Below are positions 44,540 to 53,547 of a DNA stretch of 58,837 nt, piece by piece. Origin of the DNA: Anaeromicrobium sediminis (GTDB taxonomy: Bacteria > Bacillota > Clostridia > Peptostreptococcales > Thermotaleaceae); the NCBI RefSeq assembly GCF_002270055.1, contig NZ_NIBG01000014.1, positions 46,346-105,182 of the forward strand. The letters are read 5' to 3'. Within the stretch, counting starts at the first letter, position 1. Each line of letters opens with the position of its first letter. A program made the position numbers and the translations under genes. Below the pieces are notes generated by a model, which saw nothing but the letters and a program-made list of their open reading frames with translations, had not been told where the DNA came from and ran no database searches.

Positions 44540-45526
44540 CTATTTATTAAAACCATTAGGGTTATTTTTATGCCACTTCCATGCACTCTCAATAATAGTT
44601 TCTACATTTATATACTTAGGTTTCCATCCTAATTCTTTCTTAGCTTTCTCTGCAGAAGCAATTAATTTAGCTGGATCTCCTGGCCTTCTATCACTTATTA
44701 GGGCTGGAATCTCATGATTTGTCACACGTCTTGCAGCTTCTATCATTTCTTTCACACTAAAGCCCTCTCCATTACCTAAATTATATATATTACTATCATT
44801 ACCTGCTCTTAAGCTCTTTAAGGCCAATATGTGTGCCTCTGCCAAATCAGTAACATGAATATAGTCCCTTACACAAGTTCCATCCTGGGTATCATAGTCA
44901 TCACCAAACATATAAATTCTATCTCTTTTTCCAAGGGGTACTTGCAAAATAAGAGGAATTAAATGAGTCTCTGGATTATGATCTTCTCCAATCTTTCCAC
45001 TCTCATGGGCTCCCGCCACGTTAAAGTATCTAAGGGATATATATTTTATTCCATAAGCTGCATCAGCCCACTTAAACATTTTTTCCATGGCAAGCTTTGT
45101 CTCACCATATGGATTTGTAGGTTCTGTTTTGTCCGTTTCCACAATAGGAACCCTCTCCGGTTCTCCATAAGTTGCAGCTGTAGACGAAAATACTATTTTC
45201 TTAACACCATTATCCTTCATAACTTCTAGAAGAACTTGAGTTCCATATACATTGTTATCATAATATTTAATTGGATTAGTCATACTTTCTCCCACCAATG
45301 AATTAGCTGCAAAATGTATAACTGCCTCTATATTATTTTCTTTAAATACTCGATCTAAAAATTCCTTATCCCTAATATCTCCCTTATAAAATTTTGCCCT
45401 TTCATGTATGGCATCTTCATGACCTGTTTGAAGATTATCTACTATTATAACCTCTTCATTTTGATCTATTAATTCATAAACCATATGACTACCTATATAC
45501 CCTGCTCCCCCACATACTAATATCAT
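44540..45526 (-). CDS. galE: UDP-glucose 4-epimerase
   Basis: NAD-dependent epimerase of the short-chain dehydrogenase superfamily (328 aa). GGAGYIGSH at the N-terminus binds [13 protein letters not shown] carries the YxxxK pair, and [14 protein letters not shown] the catalytic Ser/Thr region. The start follows AAGGAGGAATAAAG. It recycles UDP-galactose to UDP-glucose for GalT. Confidence 0.96.
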   Translation of the reverse strand: MILVCGGAGYIGSHMVYELIDQNEEVIIVDNLQTGHEDAIHERAKFYKGDIRDKEFLDRVFKENNIEAVIHFAANSLVGESMTNPIKYYDNNVYGTQVLLEVMKDNGVKKIVFSSTAATYGEPERVPIVETDKTEPTNPYGETKLAMEKMFKWADAAYGIKYISLRYFNVAGAHESGKIGEDHNPETHLIPLILQVPLGKRDRIYMFGDDYDTQDGTCVRDYIHVTDLAEAHILALKSLRAGNDSNIYNLGNGEGFSVKEMIEAARRVTNHEIPALISDRRPGDPAKLIASAEKAKKELGWKPKYINVETIIESAWKWHKNNPNGFNK

Positions 45527-45550
45527 CTTTATTCCTCCTTGTTTATTCTT

Positions 45551-46720
45551 CTAAATCTCTCTAGCTCCATGACCTATTGTAGCCACATAAAAGTCTGCCT
45601 CATATCCTATCTCTTTCATGTATGCATTTGCCACATTAGTAATAAATTCATTTACCCTATTTTTTTCCACTATAGACACAGTACAACCACCAAAACCGGC
45701 ACCAGTCATTCTAGATCCAATTACTCCCTCTTCTCTCCAAGCTAGTTCCACTAAAGTGTCCAATTCACATCCTGTAACCTCATAGTCATCCCTTAAAGAT
45801 GTATGTGATTCATTCATAAGCTTTCCAAATTCATGTACATTATTATTGTTTAAAGCTTTCACAGCTTTTTTAGTTCTTTCATTTTCATACACGGCATGCT
45901 TAGCCCTTTTTCTATTCACTTCATTAACTATTAATAATTTATTTTCTTCAAATTGTTCCACATTCAAATCGCATAGATTATCTATACTTAATTTTTCTTT
46001 TAATTGGAATAATCCCTTTTCACATTCCATTCTTCTCTCATTATATTTAGAGTCTGCAAGGCCCCGCTTCTTATTTGTATTGGCAATAACAATAACATGG
46101 TCTTTTAAGGAAACAGGGGCATATTCGTAATCTAATGTATTACAATCTAATAGTATGGCATTATCCTCTTTCCCCATACCTATGGCAAACTGGTCCATTA
46201 TTCCACAGTTTACTCCTATAAACTCATTTTCTGCCCTCTGAGCCATTTTTACCATGTCTACCATATCTACCTCTAAATTAAACACTTCCTTTAATATGAC
46301 TGCCGTAACCATCTCTATAGATGCAGATGATGATAAACCTGCTCCATTAGGTATATTTCCATAAAAAAATATATCTAGACCTTTATCCACATTAAACCCA
46401 TTATCTTTAAATATTTTTATAACACCCTTTGGATAATTAGCCCAATTATGATCCTTTTTATAAATTAATTCTTCTAAATGAAACTCTATTATTCCTAATT
46501 CTTTAAAGTTCTTAGAATACATTCTTATCTTATTATCATCTCTTTTTCTAACTAAACCATAAGTTCCAAAGTTAAGAGCACATGGAAACACATATCCACC
46601 ATTATAATCTATATGTTCTCCTATTAAATTTACTCTTCCAGGTGCTAAAAAGTATCTAATAGAATCCCTGCTATCAAATACAATCTCAAATTCTTTTTTC
46701 AAATCCGTCTTTAAGTCCAT
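45551..46720 (-). CDS. galK: Galactokinase
   Basis: First gene of the galactose operon (389 aa). GHMP-kinase motifs are complete: [16 protein letters not shown] (galactokinase signature), [15 protein letters not shown] (ATP-binding), and [14 protein letters not shown]. Phosphorylates galactose at C1. The ATG at 46720 follows GAGAGGGGACTAATA. The gene is immediately downstream of the palindromic operator and promoter. Confidence 0.96.
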   Translation of the reverse strand: MDLKTDLKKEFEIVFDSRDSIRYFLAPGRVNLIGEHIDYNGGYVFPCALNFGTYGLVRKRDDNKIRMYSKNFKELGIIEFHLEELIYKKDHNWANYPKGVIKIFKDNGFNVDKGLDIFFYGNIPNGAGLSSSASIEMVTAVILKEVFNLEVDMVDMVKMAQRAENEFIGVNCGIMDQFAIGMGKEDNAILLDCNTLDYEYAPVSLKDHVIVIANTNKKRGLADSKYNERRMECEKGLFQLKEKLSIDNLCDLNVEQFEENKLLIVNEVNRKRAKHAVYENERTKKAVKALNNNNVHEFGKLMNESHTSLRDDYEVTGCELDTLVELAWREEGVIGSRMTGAGFGGCTVSIVEKNRVNEFITNVANAYMKEIGYEADFYVATIGHGAREI

Positions 46721-46796
46721 TATTAGTCCCCTCTCAGCCCAAACTCACTTTTTTTATTGAGTAAATAAAGTTATTAATACAAATTATTCAATATTC

Positions 46797-46825
46797 ATAA
46801 TAAAGATACCTTCTTTTTTAGTAAA
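46797..46825 (-). promoter_or_regulatory. Promoter of the galactose operon
   Basis: On the minus strand TTTACT (46820-46825), a 17-nt spacer and TATTAT (46797-46802). The -35 box lies within the palindrome. Confidence 0.55.
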
Positions 46826-46847
46826 ATTTATTTGTTTTTTTACTAAA
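46817..46847. promoter_or_regulatory. 31-bp palindromic operator, probably for the ROK regulator
   Basis: TTTAGTAAAA-11 nt-TTTTACTAAA, perfect 10-bp arms, overlapping the -35 of the galK promoter. This arm/spacer geometry resembles XylR/NagC-type sites. The rest of the 46721-46999 gap is AT-rich leader for galK and the divergent HTH gene. Confidence 0.65.
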
Positions 46848-46999
46848 TCACATTGATATTTTTTTCATTTTTAACTTAAGCAAACTTTTTATTTACACAC
46901 ACCCTTCAAAATATGAAATCTTCTGAATTATCTAGTTGTAATTACACCTGTATTGTTATACAATTACACTATATACATATAATAAAGGGAGCGATTTCT

Positions 47000-47452
47000 T
47001 TGACAAGAGAAGATTTTATAAAGATCATAGATGCGAAGGTTAAATTGATTAGAAATGAATTCAATTATACCCAGGACAAAATGGCTCAAATACTGGGTAT
47101 ATCTAAAAAGACTTTAATTCAAGTAGAAAAAGGAAGATCGTCCTTAGGTTGGACAACCTCCGTAGCATTATGCACCTTATTCAAAAACAGTGAAATAATT
47201 GAAATGCTCTTTGGTGGAAGTGTGGAAGATTTATTATTAACATTGGCTTTTGATAATTATGAGGAAAATTTCCCAAAGACCTTAGGTGGTAAAGTTTGGT
47301 GGAAACATGTTGAAGAAAAATCTGGATATAAAATTCAACAAAATATAATTTCTTCTCATTATAGAATTTTAGACGAAAAGGACAGACGAATTTCATCTTC
47401 CTTTGACTTAGATTATATTGAAGACCAATTTAAAAAATTAACTTCTTCATAA
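47000..47452 (+). CDS. XRE-like helix-turn-helix transcriptional regulator
   Basis: 150 aa, starting at TTG 47000 with AAAGGGAGCG 6-10 nt upstream. An open frame continues upstream but without initiation signals. Residues 3-65 form an HTH_3/XRE-type domain (FNYTQDKMAQILGISKKTLIQVEKGRSSLGW). The C-terminal half (GGKVWWKHVEEKSGYKIQQN) is not recognised. It is divergent from galK, but with 280 nt between them, and the operator seen there fits the ROK protein better. It is monocistronic and ends at a terminator. Confidence 0.75.
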   Translation: MTREDFIKIIDAKVKLIRNEFNYTQDKMAQILGISKKTLIQVEKGRSSLGWTTSVALCTLFKNSEIIEMLFGGSVEDLLLTLAFDNYEENFPKTLGGKVWWKHVEEKSGYKIQQNIISSHYRILDEKDRRISSSFDLDYIEDQFKKLTSS

Positions 47453-47527
47453 AGTTAACAATGTTTTAAAATAAATTCAGTTATTAATAACTCCTTTATT
47501 TTAAAATTTAATATTTTGTTTTTCCAT

Positions 47528-47556
47528 AAAAAAAACATACTTAGTATGTTTTTTTT
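47528..47556. terminator. Bidirectional terminator
   Basis: AAAAAACATAC / GTATGTTTTTT stem with a 3-nt loop between the convergent genes ending at 47452 and 47573. Confidence 0.85.
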
Positions 47557-47572
47557 ATGGTTTTTAATAATT

Positions 47573-48646
47573 CTAAAGTTCTTCTATATGTTTTTTAAAT
47601 TCATATCTATTTCTCCATTTTGTCATTAAAGATTTCTCTTCTTTCGATTTTACTTTTTCATTGAATATTAAATCTAAAATATGAATTCCTTCCTTCCCTC
47701 CACGTTGGAGTGAACTGACACACTCTGCACAATAGGTCACTATCCACTTTGAATCTACTTCATTAGCCCTTTTTCTCATTTGATCTAATGATAATTCCCT
47801 ATTAAATATGGATGCCATTCCTCCAACACCACAGCATAGGGTATTCTCCCTATTATTTTTAAACTCTTCTATATTTACATCCATCTTCCTTAATATATTT
47901 CTTACAGATTCATGAATTTCATGTTCATATCTAGTGGGACAAGGATCATGAAGGGCAAATACTCTATTTTCACATGACCTTTCTTTTTTAGGTATACCTA
48001 TTTCATCTAATAGGGTCCATAAGGACGTGACCTTAATATCTATATTTTTTTTAATGGTCATATAACAATTTTGACAGGCTACTACCACTTCCTCCACATC
48101 ATTTGACCTAAAGGATTTTTCTAAATGCCCTATCCTTTTTTTAAATTCTTCTTCTTTCCCTAGACAATTGGTAGGATTTCCACAACATTTTATCATAATT
48201 TCCAAAGGTGGTATTTTCTCTTTTAAGTATTTGTATGTTTTCATTAGAGTATGGGGATTCTCTGAAATAAGACTGCATCCCGGAAAAAATACTATTTTCC
48301 CCTTCCTTTCTAGTGAAAAAATTTTAGAAAAGCTCAACCTTTGATGTATATCTACTCCATTAAAAGTTTTTTTATTATGTTGTACATATGTCCTACACGC
48401 TAAAAATAATTTCTTAAAATCAACATTTTTAGGACAAACCTTCTCACAATGACCACATAAAGAACATGAAAATACCATTTCTTCATTTATAGGTCCTTCC
48501 ATCATTTCTTTCAATATGTTTTTAGGCGAAGTACCATATCTTTCAAGTAAGAGGCATTCCCTAGTACAAAGATTACAATCTATGCATTTATCATATTCAT
48601 CCTTTATTTTTTTTAATTTATCTTCCCTAGGTTCCATGACTCCCAT
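47573..48646 (-). CDS. CCG-domain Fe-S oxidoreductase (HdrB/GlpC/LutA-like)
   Basis: 357 aa; last gene of the transporter-rhodanese cluster. The N-terminus holds two 4Fe-4S ferredoxin motifs (CIDCNLCTRECLLLERYG; CSLCGHCEKVCP), followed by two Cys-rich CCG domains (CCGNPTNCLG and CCGVGGMASIFNRELS). These domains bind noncubane Fe-S clusters or transfer electrons to disulfides and quinones in HdrB, GlpC and LutA. The electron partner and substrate are unknown. A flavin or disulfide oxidoreductase linked to sulfur from the adjacent rhodanese is one possibility. The start could also be ATG 48637. Confidence 0.85.
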   Translation of the reverse strand: MGVMEPREDKLKKIKDEYDKCIDCNLCTRECLLLERYGTSPKNILKEMMEGPINEEMVFSCSLCGHCEKVCPKNVDFKKLFLACRTYVQHNKKTFNGVDIHQRLSFSKIFSLERKGKIVFFPGCSLISENPHTLMKTYKYLKEKIPPLEIMIKCCGNPTNCLGKEEEFKKRIGHLEKSFRSNDVEEVVVACQNCYMTIKKNIDIKVTSLWTLLDEIGIPKKERSCENRVFALHDPCPTRYEHEIHESVRNILRKMDVNIEEFKNNRENTLCCGVGGMASIFNRELSLDQMRKRANEVDSKWIVTYCAECVSSLQRGGKEGIHILDLIFNEKVKSKEEKSLMTKWRNRYEFKKHIEEL

Positions 48647-48656
48647 CCTAACTAAT

Positions 48657-48696
48657 AATCAAATAAGGATAGTATCTCAACTATCCTTATTTGATT
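48657..48696 (-). terminator. Terminator-like hairpin after the rhodanese gene
   Basis: A 17-bp perfect stem AATCAAATAAGGATAGT / ACTATCCTTATTTGATT with a 6-nt loop. There is no long T-run beyond it on the minus strand, so it may be a processing hairpin rather than a full stop. It overlaps the gap between the rhodanese stop codon and the next start. Confidence 0.65.
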
Positions 48697-48698
48697 AT

Positions 48699-49634
48699 TT
48701 ACTCTATTGGTAATTCACTCTTTGCTGCCCATTCATAAAATGAAGCATCATAATTCTTTGCATTTTCATAACCCATCATTCTAAGCCCTATTACTAAGTG
48801 AGCTGAACGAATACCTGCTGTACAATAAGTAGCTATCTCGTCCTCCTGATTTAGTCCAGCCTGTTTAAATATTTCATCTAATTCTGTAGGATTCTTAAAA
48901 GTTCCATCTCCATTTAATAAATCATCAAATGTCAATAGGGTAGCATCTTTAATATGGCCTCCTCTTTTTTCACCGTATTTAATAGCCCCATCATATTCTA
49001 TTTTCTTTCTGCTATCCAGTATCTTTATATTGTCCATATTACTACTTAGCTCTTCTGTTGATATTACTAAACTCTCATCTAACTTTTCTATTTTAAAGTC
49101 CGTTGCCTCATAAGCTTTTTCTTCCTTAGTAGTTTCATATCCTTTTTCTTCCCATAAGTTCCAACCACCATCTAATAGTTTAGAATTATCTAGTCCTGCC
49201 ATTCTTAACATCCAAAGAATACGCCCATCTTCTCCCCAGGCTTTAGTATTAGCATAAACCACTATTTCCTTGTCCATGTTAACACCAATTTGTGACAATT
49301 TCTTACTAAGGTCATCCTTATCTAATACAGTTCCCCAGTCTTCATTTCCAGGTGCCTCATCCATTTTACTAAATTGTTGCCAACTTACACTAATAGCTCC
49401 AGGAATATGGCCTCCCTTATAAGGCTTTTCTCCTCTAGCATCTATTATTAATAAATTATCATTATTTAGATTTTCCTTTAACCAGTCTACACTAGTTATA
49501 TAGCTATCATCCACATACTCCATATTAATTTCCTTAACAACATCCTTATTTTCCTCTACTGTATTTGTACATCCAGTAAAGATCATACTTATTAAAATAG
49601 TCATAATACCAAAAGTCTTTAATATTTTCTTCAT
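48699..49634 (-). CDS. Rhodanese-family sulfurtransferase lipoprotein
   Basis: 311 aa with a lipoprotein signal (MKKILKTFGIMTILISMIFTGC; Cys 22) and two rhodanese domains. The first (DSYITSVDWLKEN...VVYANTKAWGEDGRI) has no active-site Cys. The second carries the catalytic loop CTAGIRS (about 266-272), as in thiosulfate and mercaptopyruvate sulfurtransferases. It is therefore on the outer face of the membrane, an uncommon place for a rhodanese. It is downstream of TVP38 and of ABC transporter genes and could bind or hand over thiosulfate or another sulfane donor. The sulfur acceptor is unknown. Confidence 0.9.
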   Translation of the reverse strand: MKKILKTFGIMTILISMIFTGCTNTVEENKDVVKEINMEYVDDSYITSVDWLKENLNNDNLLIIDARGEKPYKGGHIPGAISVSWQQFSKMDEAPGNEDWGTVLDKDDLSKKLSQIGVNMDKEIVVYANTKAWGEDGRILWMLRMAGLDNSKLLDGGWNLWEEKGYETTKEEKAYEATDFKIEKLDESLVISTEELSSNMDNIKILDSRKKIEYDGAIKYGEKRGGHIKDATLLTFDDLLNGDGTFKNPTELDEIFKQAGLNQEDEIATYCTAGIRSAHLVIGLRMMGYENAKNYDASFYEWAAKSELPIE

Positions 49635-49764
49635 GCTTTTTTCTCCCCTTAGTCTAGTATTTATACTAATCTACCAGTTCTATGGTACCATAGAAAAAAG
49701 TCTTGGGTACAATAGAAAAAACTTATGATATTTTTCAAATTATAGACATTATTTATGCCATTAC

Positions 49765-50427
49765 CTATGGTCTTTCCTTAATAAGCTTTGGTACATATGA
49801 CATTAATACTAACAAAATGCCCCCAATTCCCACATAGGTAAGCATGATTTTAATGTCTTTCATCCCCTCTGTAAATCCAGCACCTACAAAGGAAAAACCT
49901 ATAGTGGCAGGCATCATGCATAACCAGGACACTAATATATAGGTCTTTAATTTTATTTTAGTCAAACCGTAGGCATAGTTTTGAAGATTAAAAGGAAAAA
50001 TAGGAACTAACCTAGTTATCATTAAAATTCTCCATCCCTGATCATCTACGCTTTTATCTATATTCCTTAAAGTTTTATTTTTCTTAACTAATTCCTCTAC
50101 ATAATCCCTTGCAATATATCTTCCTACTAAAAATGCTGCCGTTGCACCTAATGTGGAACCTATTGACCCCAGGATTGCTCCCTTAATAGGTCCAAAAACA
50201 ACTCCTGATAACAGAGCAATAGGTAGTCCTGGTAAAAAAAATAAGCAAGCCATAATGTAACCTAATACATATATTATAGGACCTAATATTCCATAGGACT
50301 CTATCCATTCCTTTAATTTTTGTAAATTGTCTATACTTGTATATTTAAGTAATCCTAATTCCCTTAATGTTAAAGAAATTAGTAATATTACAACTAATCC
50401 AATTAGGATCTTCTTATTTTTTCTCAT
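49765..50427 (-). CDS. TVP38/TMEM64-family (DedA superfamily) membrane protein
   Basis: 220 aa with about six membrane helices; the SNARE-associated-protein (TVP38) core reads FLPGLPIALLSGVVFGPIKGAILGSIGSTLGATAAFLVGRYIARDYVEELV, with the conserved Gly/Pro/Arg pattern, and ITRLVPIFPFNLQNYAYGLTKI is also typical. ATG 50427 is chosen because AAGGAG is 8 nt upstream; GTG 50436 is in frame. Members are frequently near rhodanese or metal-reductase genes. The substrate is unknown; it lies between the ABC ATPase and the rhodanese. Confidence 0.88.
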   Translation of the reverse strand: MRKNKKILIGLVVILLISLTLRELGLLKYTSIDNLQKLKEWIESYGILGPIIYVLGYIMACLFFLPGLPIALLSGVVFGPIKGAILGSIGSTLGATAAFLVGRYIARDYVEELVKKNKTLRNIDKSVDDQGWRILMITRLVPIFPFNLQNYAYGLTKIKLKTYILVSWLCMMPATIGFSFVGAGFTEGMKDIKIMLTYVGIGGILLVLMSYVPKLIKERP

Positions 50428-50519
50428 TAATGCCACTCCTTTTTTCCTTTATACCCATACTCATTTTTGCAAAACTCATGGTAAGTAAAAAAAGATGATA
50501 TTTTTTACCATCTCAAGCC

Positions 50520-51536
50520 TTAATATACTAGTATTTTATTTTCATCAATTATTATATTTACCCTATCTCCTATGTATAGTTCGTCATTACATATGTCTAT
50601 TACTTTCAATAGGATATTTTCAACTTCCACTTCGTAATAGGTTTTATCTCCACCATATTTCATGGATTTTATATGACCTACCATTCCTTTAGAATCTTCT
50701 TTTCTTATTTTAATTATTTCAGGGCGTATAACGCAAGTTGCCTTTTCTTTATTATCTAGTTGCACCTTCATTTCTCCAAGGGCACTTTCAAAGAAATAAT
50801 CTTTAACTCTTCCTTCTATATAATTTCTACCTCCGAAGAATTTACATACATCTATAGATTTTGGTCTCTCATATATGTTTTTAGGAGTATCATAATCCTT
50901 AATTTGTCCATTTAACATAACTGCAACTTTATGGGAGCATAATAGGGCCTCTTCCTTATCATGGGTAACTAATATGGTAGTTATCTTTAACCTTCTTTGG
51001 ATGTTTAATACGAACTGCCTCATGGATTCCCTAAGTCTTATATCTAAATTAGAAAAGGGTTCATCTAATAATAATACTTTAGGCTCCACAGCTAAAGCTC
51101 TAGCTATTGCAACCCTTTGCTGTTGTCCTCCCGATAACTCCCTTGGATACTTTCTTCCATGACCTGTCAACTCTACTAACTCAATCATTTTATTTACTAC
51201 TTCTTTAATATCTCTTTTATTTCTTTTAGCCATCTTAAGACCAAAGCCTATATTTTCCTCTACAGTCATATGGGGAAATAGTAAATAATCTTGAAATACT
51301 ATGACTGCTCCCCTTTTATTAGAATTTTTTTTAAGTACAGACACTCCATCAAATAGTATGTCCCCTTCATCGAAGTCCATTAATCCTGCTATTATCTTTA
51401 GGGTTGTAGTTTTTCCACATCCAGAAGGACCTAATAATGATATTAACTCTCCTTCTTCAATAGTCAAATTTATATTTTTTAGTATTTCTTTATGTTGAAA
51501 TTTCTTGCTCACATTCTTTATTTGGATTTTGGACAT
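50520..51536 (-). CDS. ABC transporter ATP-binding protein (PotA/FbpC-type with TOBE domain)
   Basis: 338 aa. Walker A GPSGCGKTTTLK, signature ELSGGQQQRVAIARAL, Walker B VLLLDEPFSNLD and His switch LVTHDKEEALL, followed by a C-terminal TOBE-like regulatory region (VIRPEIIKI...VNIIIDENKILVY). This layout belongs to ATPases of Fe(III), polyamine, phosphonate and sulfate/molybdate-type importers. The start overlaps the upstream permease by 19 nt, so all three subunits are coupled. The transported ligand is unclear. Confidence 0.92.
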   Translation of the reverse strand: MSKIQIKNVSKKFQHKEILKNINLTIEEGELISLLGPSGCGKTTTLKIIAGLMDFDEGDILFDGVSVLKKNSNKRGAVIVFQDYLLFPHMTVEENIGFGLKMAKRNKRDIKEVVNKMIELVELTGHGRKYPRELSGGQQQRVAIARALAVEPKVLLLDEPFSNLDIRLRESMRQFVLNIQRRLKITTILVTHDKEEALLCSHKVAVMLNGQIKDYDTPKNIYERPKSIDVCKFFGGRNYIEGRVKDYFFESALGEMKVQLDNKEKATCVIRPEIIKIRKEDSKGMVGHIKSMKYGGDKTYYEVEVENILLKVIDICNDELYIGDRVNIIIDENKILVY

Positions 51537-52330
51537 GTATATTTCTCCATTCTATAATATGTTTTTGTCATAATATCTAATAAAAATAATACTGCTAATG
51601 TTATAATTATAAAAATTATGCCATAGGCGGACCCTAAAGACCTATCGCCACTCTGAATAAAGGGAAACATGACCATAGAATAGGTAATAACTCTACCTCC
51701 ACCTATTAAAAGAGTTAAAAAATATTGACTAAAGGATATTACAAATACTAAGGAACTAGAGCTTATTAAACTAGGCATAATTAAAGGTAGTGTAATATAT
51801 CTAAACTGCTGAAACCTATTGGCACCTAACACCTGTCCTTGCATTTCAAATTTGTCTTTAATATTTTCAAAGGCACTAATCAAAATTTTCATACTGTACG
51901 GTAGTGTTACTACTAATTGAACTATTATAACTCCTAAGGTATTATTAGCAAGACCAGCCTTAATAAAAGTCACATGTATTCCCATACTCACTGCAACTAT
52001 TGGTACTATTATTGGAACTATTATTAATGTTTTTATTAATTCTTTTCCCTTAAAATCGTATACACCTATAGCCTTTGCTCCTGGAATACTAATTAAATTA
52101 GTTAGTATTGTAACTATAAAGGATATACCCAAACTATGGAATAATACCTCAAAAAAATTATTAGACTTAAATACATACTCTATGCTCCCTATATTAAAAC
52201 CTGAAGGTTTCATATGGGGCCAAGGCCATCTTGCAGTAAAAGACCATATTATCAATGTTCCTACAGGAATTATTAAGCTCAATATTATTATTTTAATTAT
52301 AAATTCACATATAAATTTATTTTTTTTCAT
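51518..52330 (-). CDS. ABC transporter permease, second subunit
   Basis: 270 aa, about six membrane helices, with the EAA loop region EMQGQVLGANRFQQFRYITLPLI that docks the ATPase. It resembles the PotC/ThiP/FbpB half-permeases. The first helix is preceded by KKNKFICEFIIKIIILS. It follows the first permease by 15 nt and starts at ATG 52330 after CTAGGAGAAATAA. Confidence 0.9.
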   Translation of the reverse strand: MKKNKFICEFIIKIIILSLIIPVGTLIIWSFTARWPWPHMKPSGFNIGSIEYVFKSNNFFEVLFHSLGISFIVTILTNLISIPGAKAIGVYDFKGKELIKTLIIVPIIVPIVAVSMGIHVTFIKAGLANNTLGVIIVQLVVTLPYSMKILISAFENIKDKFEMQGQVLGANRFQQFRYITLPLIMPSLISSSSLVFVISFSQYFLTLLIGGGRVITYSMVMFPFIQSGDRSLGSAYGIIFIIITLAVLFLLDIMTKTYYRMEKYTCPKSK

Positions 52331-52345
52331 TTATTTCTCCTAGGT

Positions 52346-53209
52346 TTATTCATATTTACTAATTTTTTTAAATACTTTAACATACATGATTATGAATATG
52401 AACGAAATTGCTGATAAAACCATATTTATAACCATACTATAAGGTCTATGTCTCAAATCTGGATTAGTATATTCAATATATGCCTTTACAGGTAGTGCTC
52501 TCGGATTAGTAGGCCCTAATAAAAAAGGAACCTCAAAGGAACCAAAGGAAAAAGCAAATATAATTATAAATGTGCCCATTATACTAGGTCCAGCCAATGG
52601 TAATAATATATGGAAGAATACTTGTCTCTTACTAGCGCCTAAGTTTAATGCTGCTTCAGATAATTTAGTATTTATACCCTTTAAAACTGTATATACAACT
52701 AACACAACAAATGGTATCTCTTTCCATATGTATGTGAGTATGATTCCTATGCCGTGAGTATCGTAAACTAATTGGAAAAAATCATTATAATCATCTATAA
52801 GATTTAAATAATTTAAAATCCTTGAAAGAATCCCTGTTTGAGAAAATATATTGTATATTATTAAAGCCCCTATAGTGTGAGGAATAATAACAGGTATTTT
52901 ATACAACCAATAATCTATACTTTCCTTATTTTTCTTTTCTAATAATAGATAAGCCAGTAACACTCCTACTAAGACCCCTATACTAGCTGACCAAAAGGAA
53001 GTATATAAACTAAACTTTAATGAATCTATGAAGGCTTTATCTTTTATCACTTCTTTATAGTAATATAATGTGAATTTTTCGAGACCCACTTCTGGAAAAT
53101 ATCCTAAACTTATAAAGAAACCTTTCAATATGCCTATAAAGAATATTCCACCTATAATTAGTAGGGTGGGTAGTAGCATAAAAAATATTTTCATCTTTCT
53201 ATTTATCAT
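52346..53209 (-). CDS. ABC transporter permease, first subunit
   Basis: 287 aa polytopic permease, first gene of the cluster, with EAA loop LSEAALNLGASKRQVFFHILLPL. It is of the PotB/CysU-like half-permease type. No substrate-binding protein gene is present next to it, which is unusual for an importer; the binding protein may lie elsewhere. The 333-nt upstream gap contains copy C of the dispersed 220-nt element and the terminator of the histidine kinase, no promoter being obvious. Confidence 0.9.
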   Translation of the reverse strand: MINRKMKIFFMLLPTLLIIGGIFFIGILKGFFISLGYFPEVGLEKFTLYYYKEVIKDKAFIDSLKFSLYTSFWSASIGVLVGVLLAYLLLEKKNKESIDYWLYKIPVIIPHTIGALIIYNIFSQTGILSRILNYLNLIDDYNDFFQLVYDTHGIGIILTYIWKEIPFVVLVVYTVLKGINTKLSEAALNLGASKRQVFFHILLPLAGPSIMGTFIIIFAFSFGSFEVPFLLGPTNPRALPVKAYIEYTNPDLRHRPYSMVINMVLSAISFIFIIMYVKVFKKISKYE

Positions 53210-53250
53210 TTCTTCACCCTTTTAATCTTTTGATTTATCTATGTATGTAG

Positions 53251-53475
53251 CTACATCACTTTATAACTCAATAAACTCTGACCACCTACGAGGTGCAATG
53301 AATCACAAATTTTTCATAAGGTGGAACATCAGAACATCTTATGCTGTAAACAATTGTGAACCTTCTACTCTAATTATAAGATTCGAACTATTTAGTCTGA
53401 TAGTGACTTACCTTTGAAACGTTTTGATTTATTGAACTGAAGTAGGTGCCTATACATTGAGCTTAGATATAATTT
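53251..53475 (-). repeat. 220-nt dispersed structured element, copy C
   Basis: It retains AACTCAATAAAC, AAGGTGGAACATCAGAACAT, AACAATTGTGAACCTTCTA and TCTGATAGTGACTTACC, but its 3' part (GAACTGAAGTAGGTGCC) has diverged from A and B, weakening the hairpin. It is upstream of the ABC permease gene. Confidence 0.6.
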
Positions 53476-53506
53476 GTTTATAATATAATCATGCCATATT
53501 TTTCTC

Positions 53507-53547
53507 CATAAATAAAGGTATGACCTTTAGTCATACCTTTATTTATG
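53507..53547 (-). terminator. Terminator of the histidine kinase gene
   Basis: An 18-bp stem CATAAATAAAGGTATGAC / GTCATACCTTTATTTATG with a 5-nt loop overlapping the stop codon at 53543. Confidence 0.85.
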
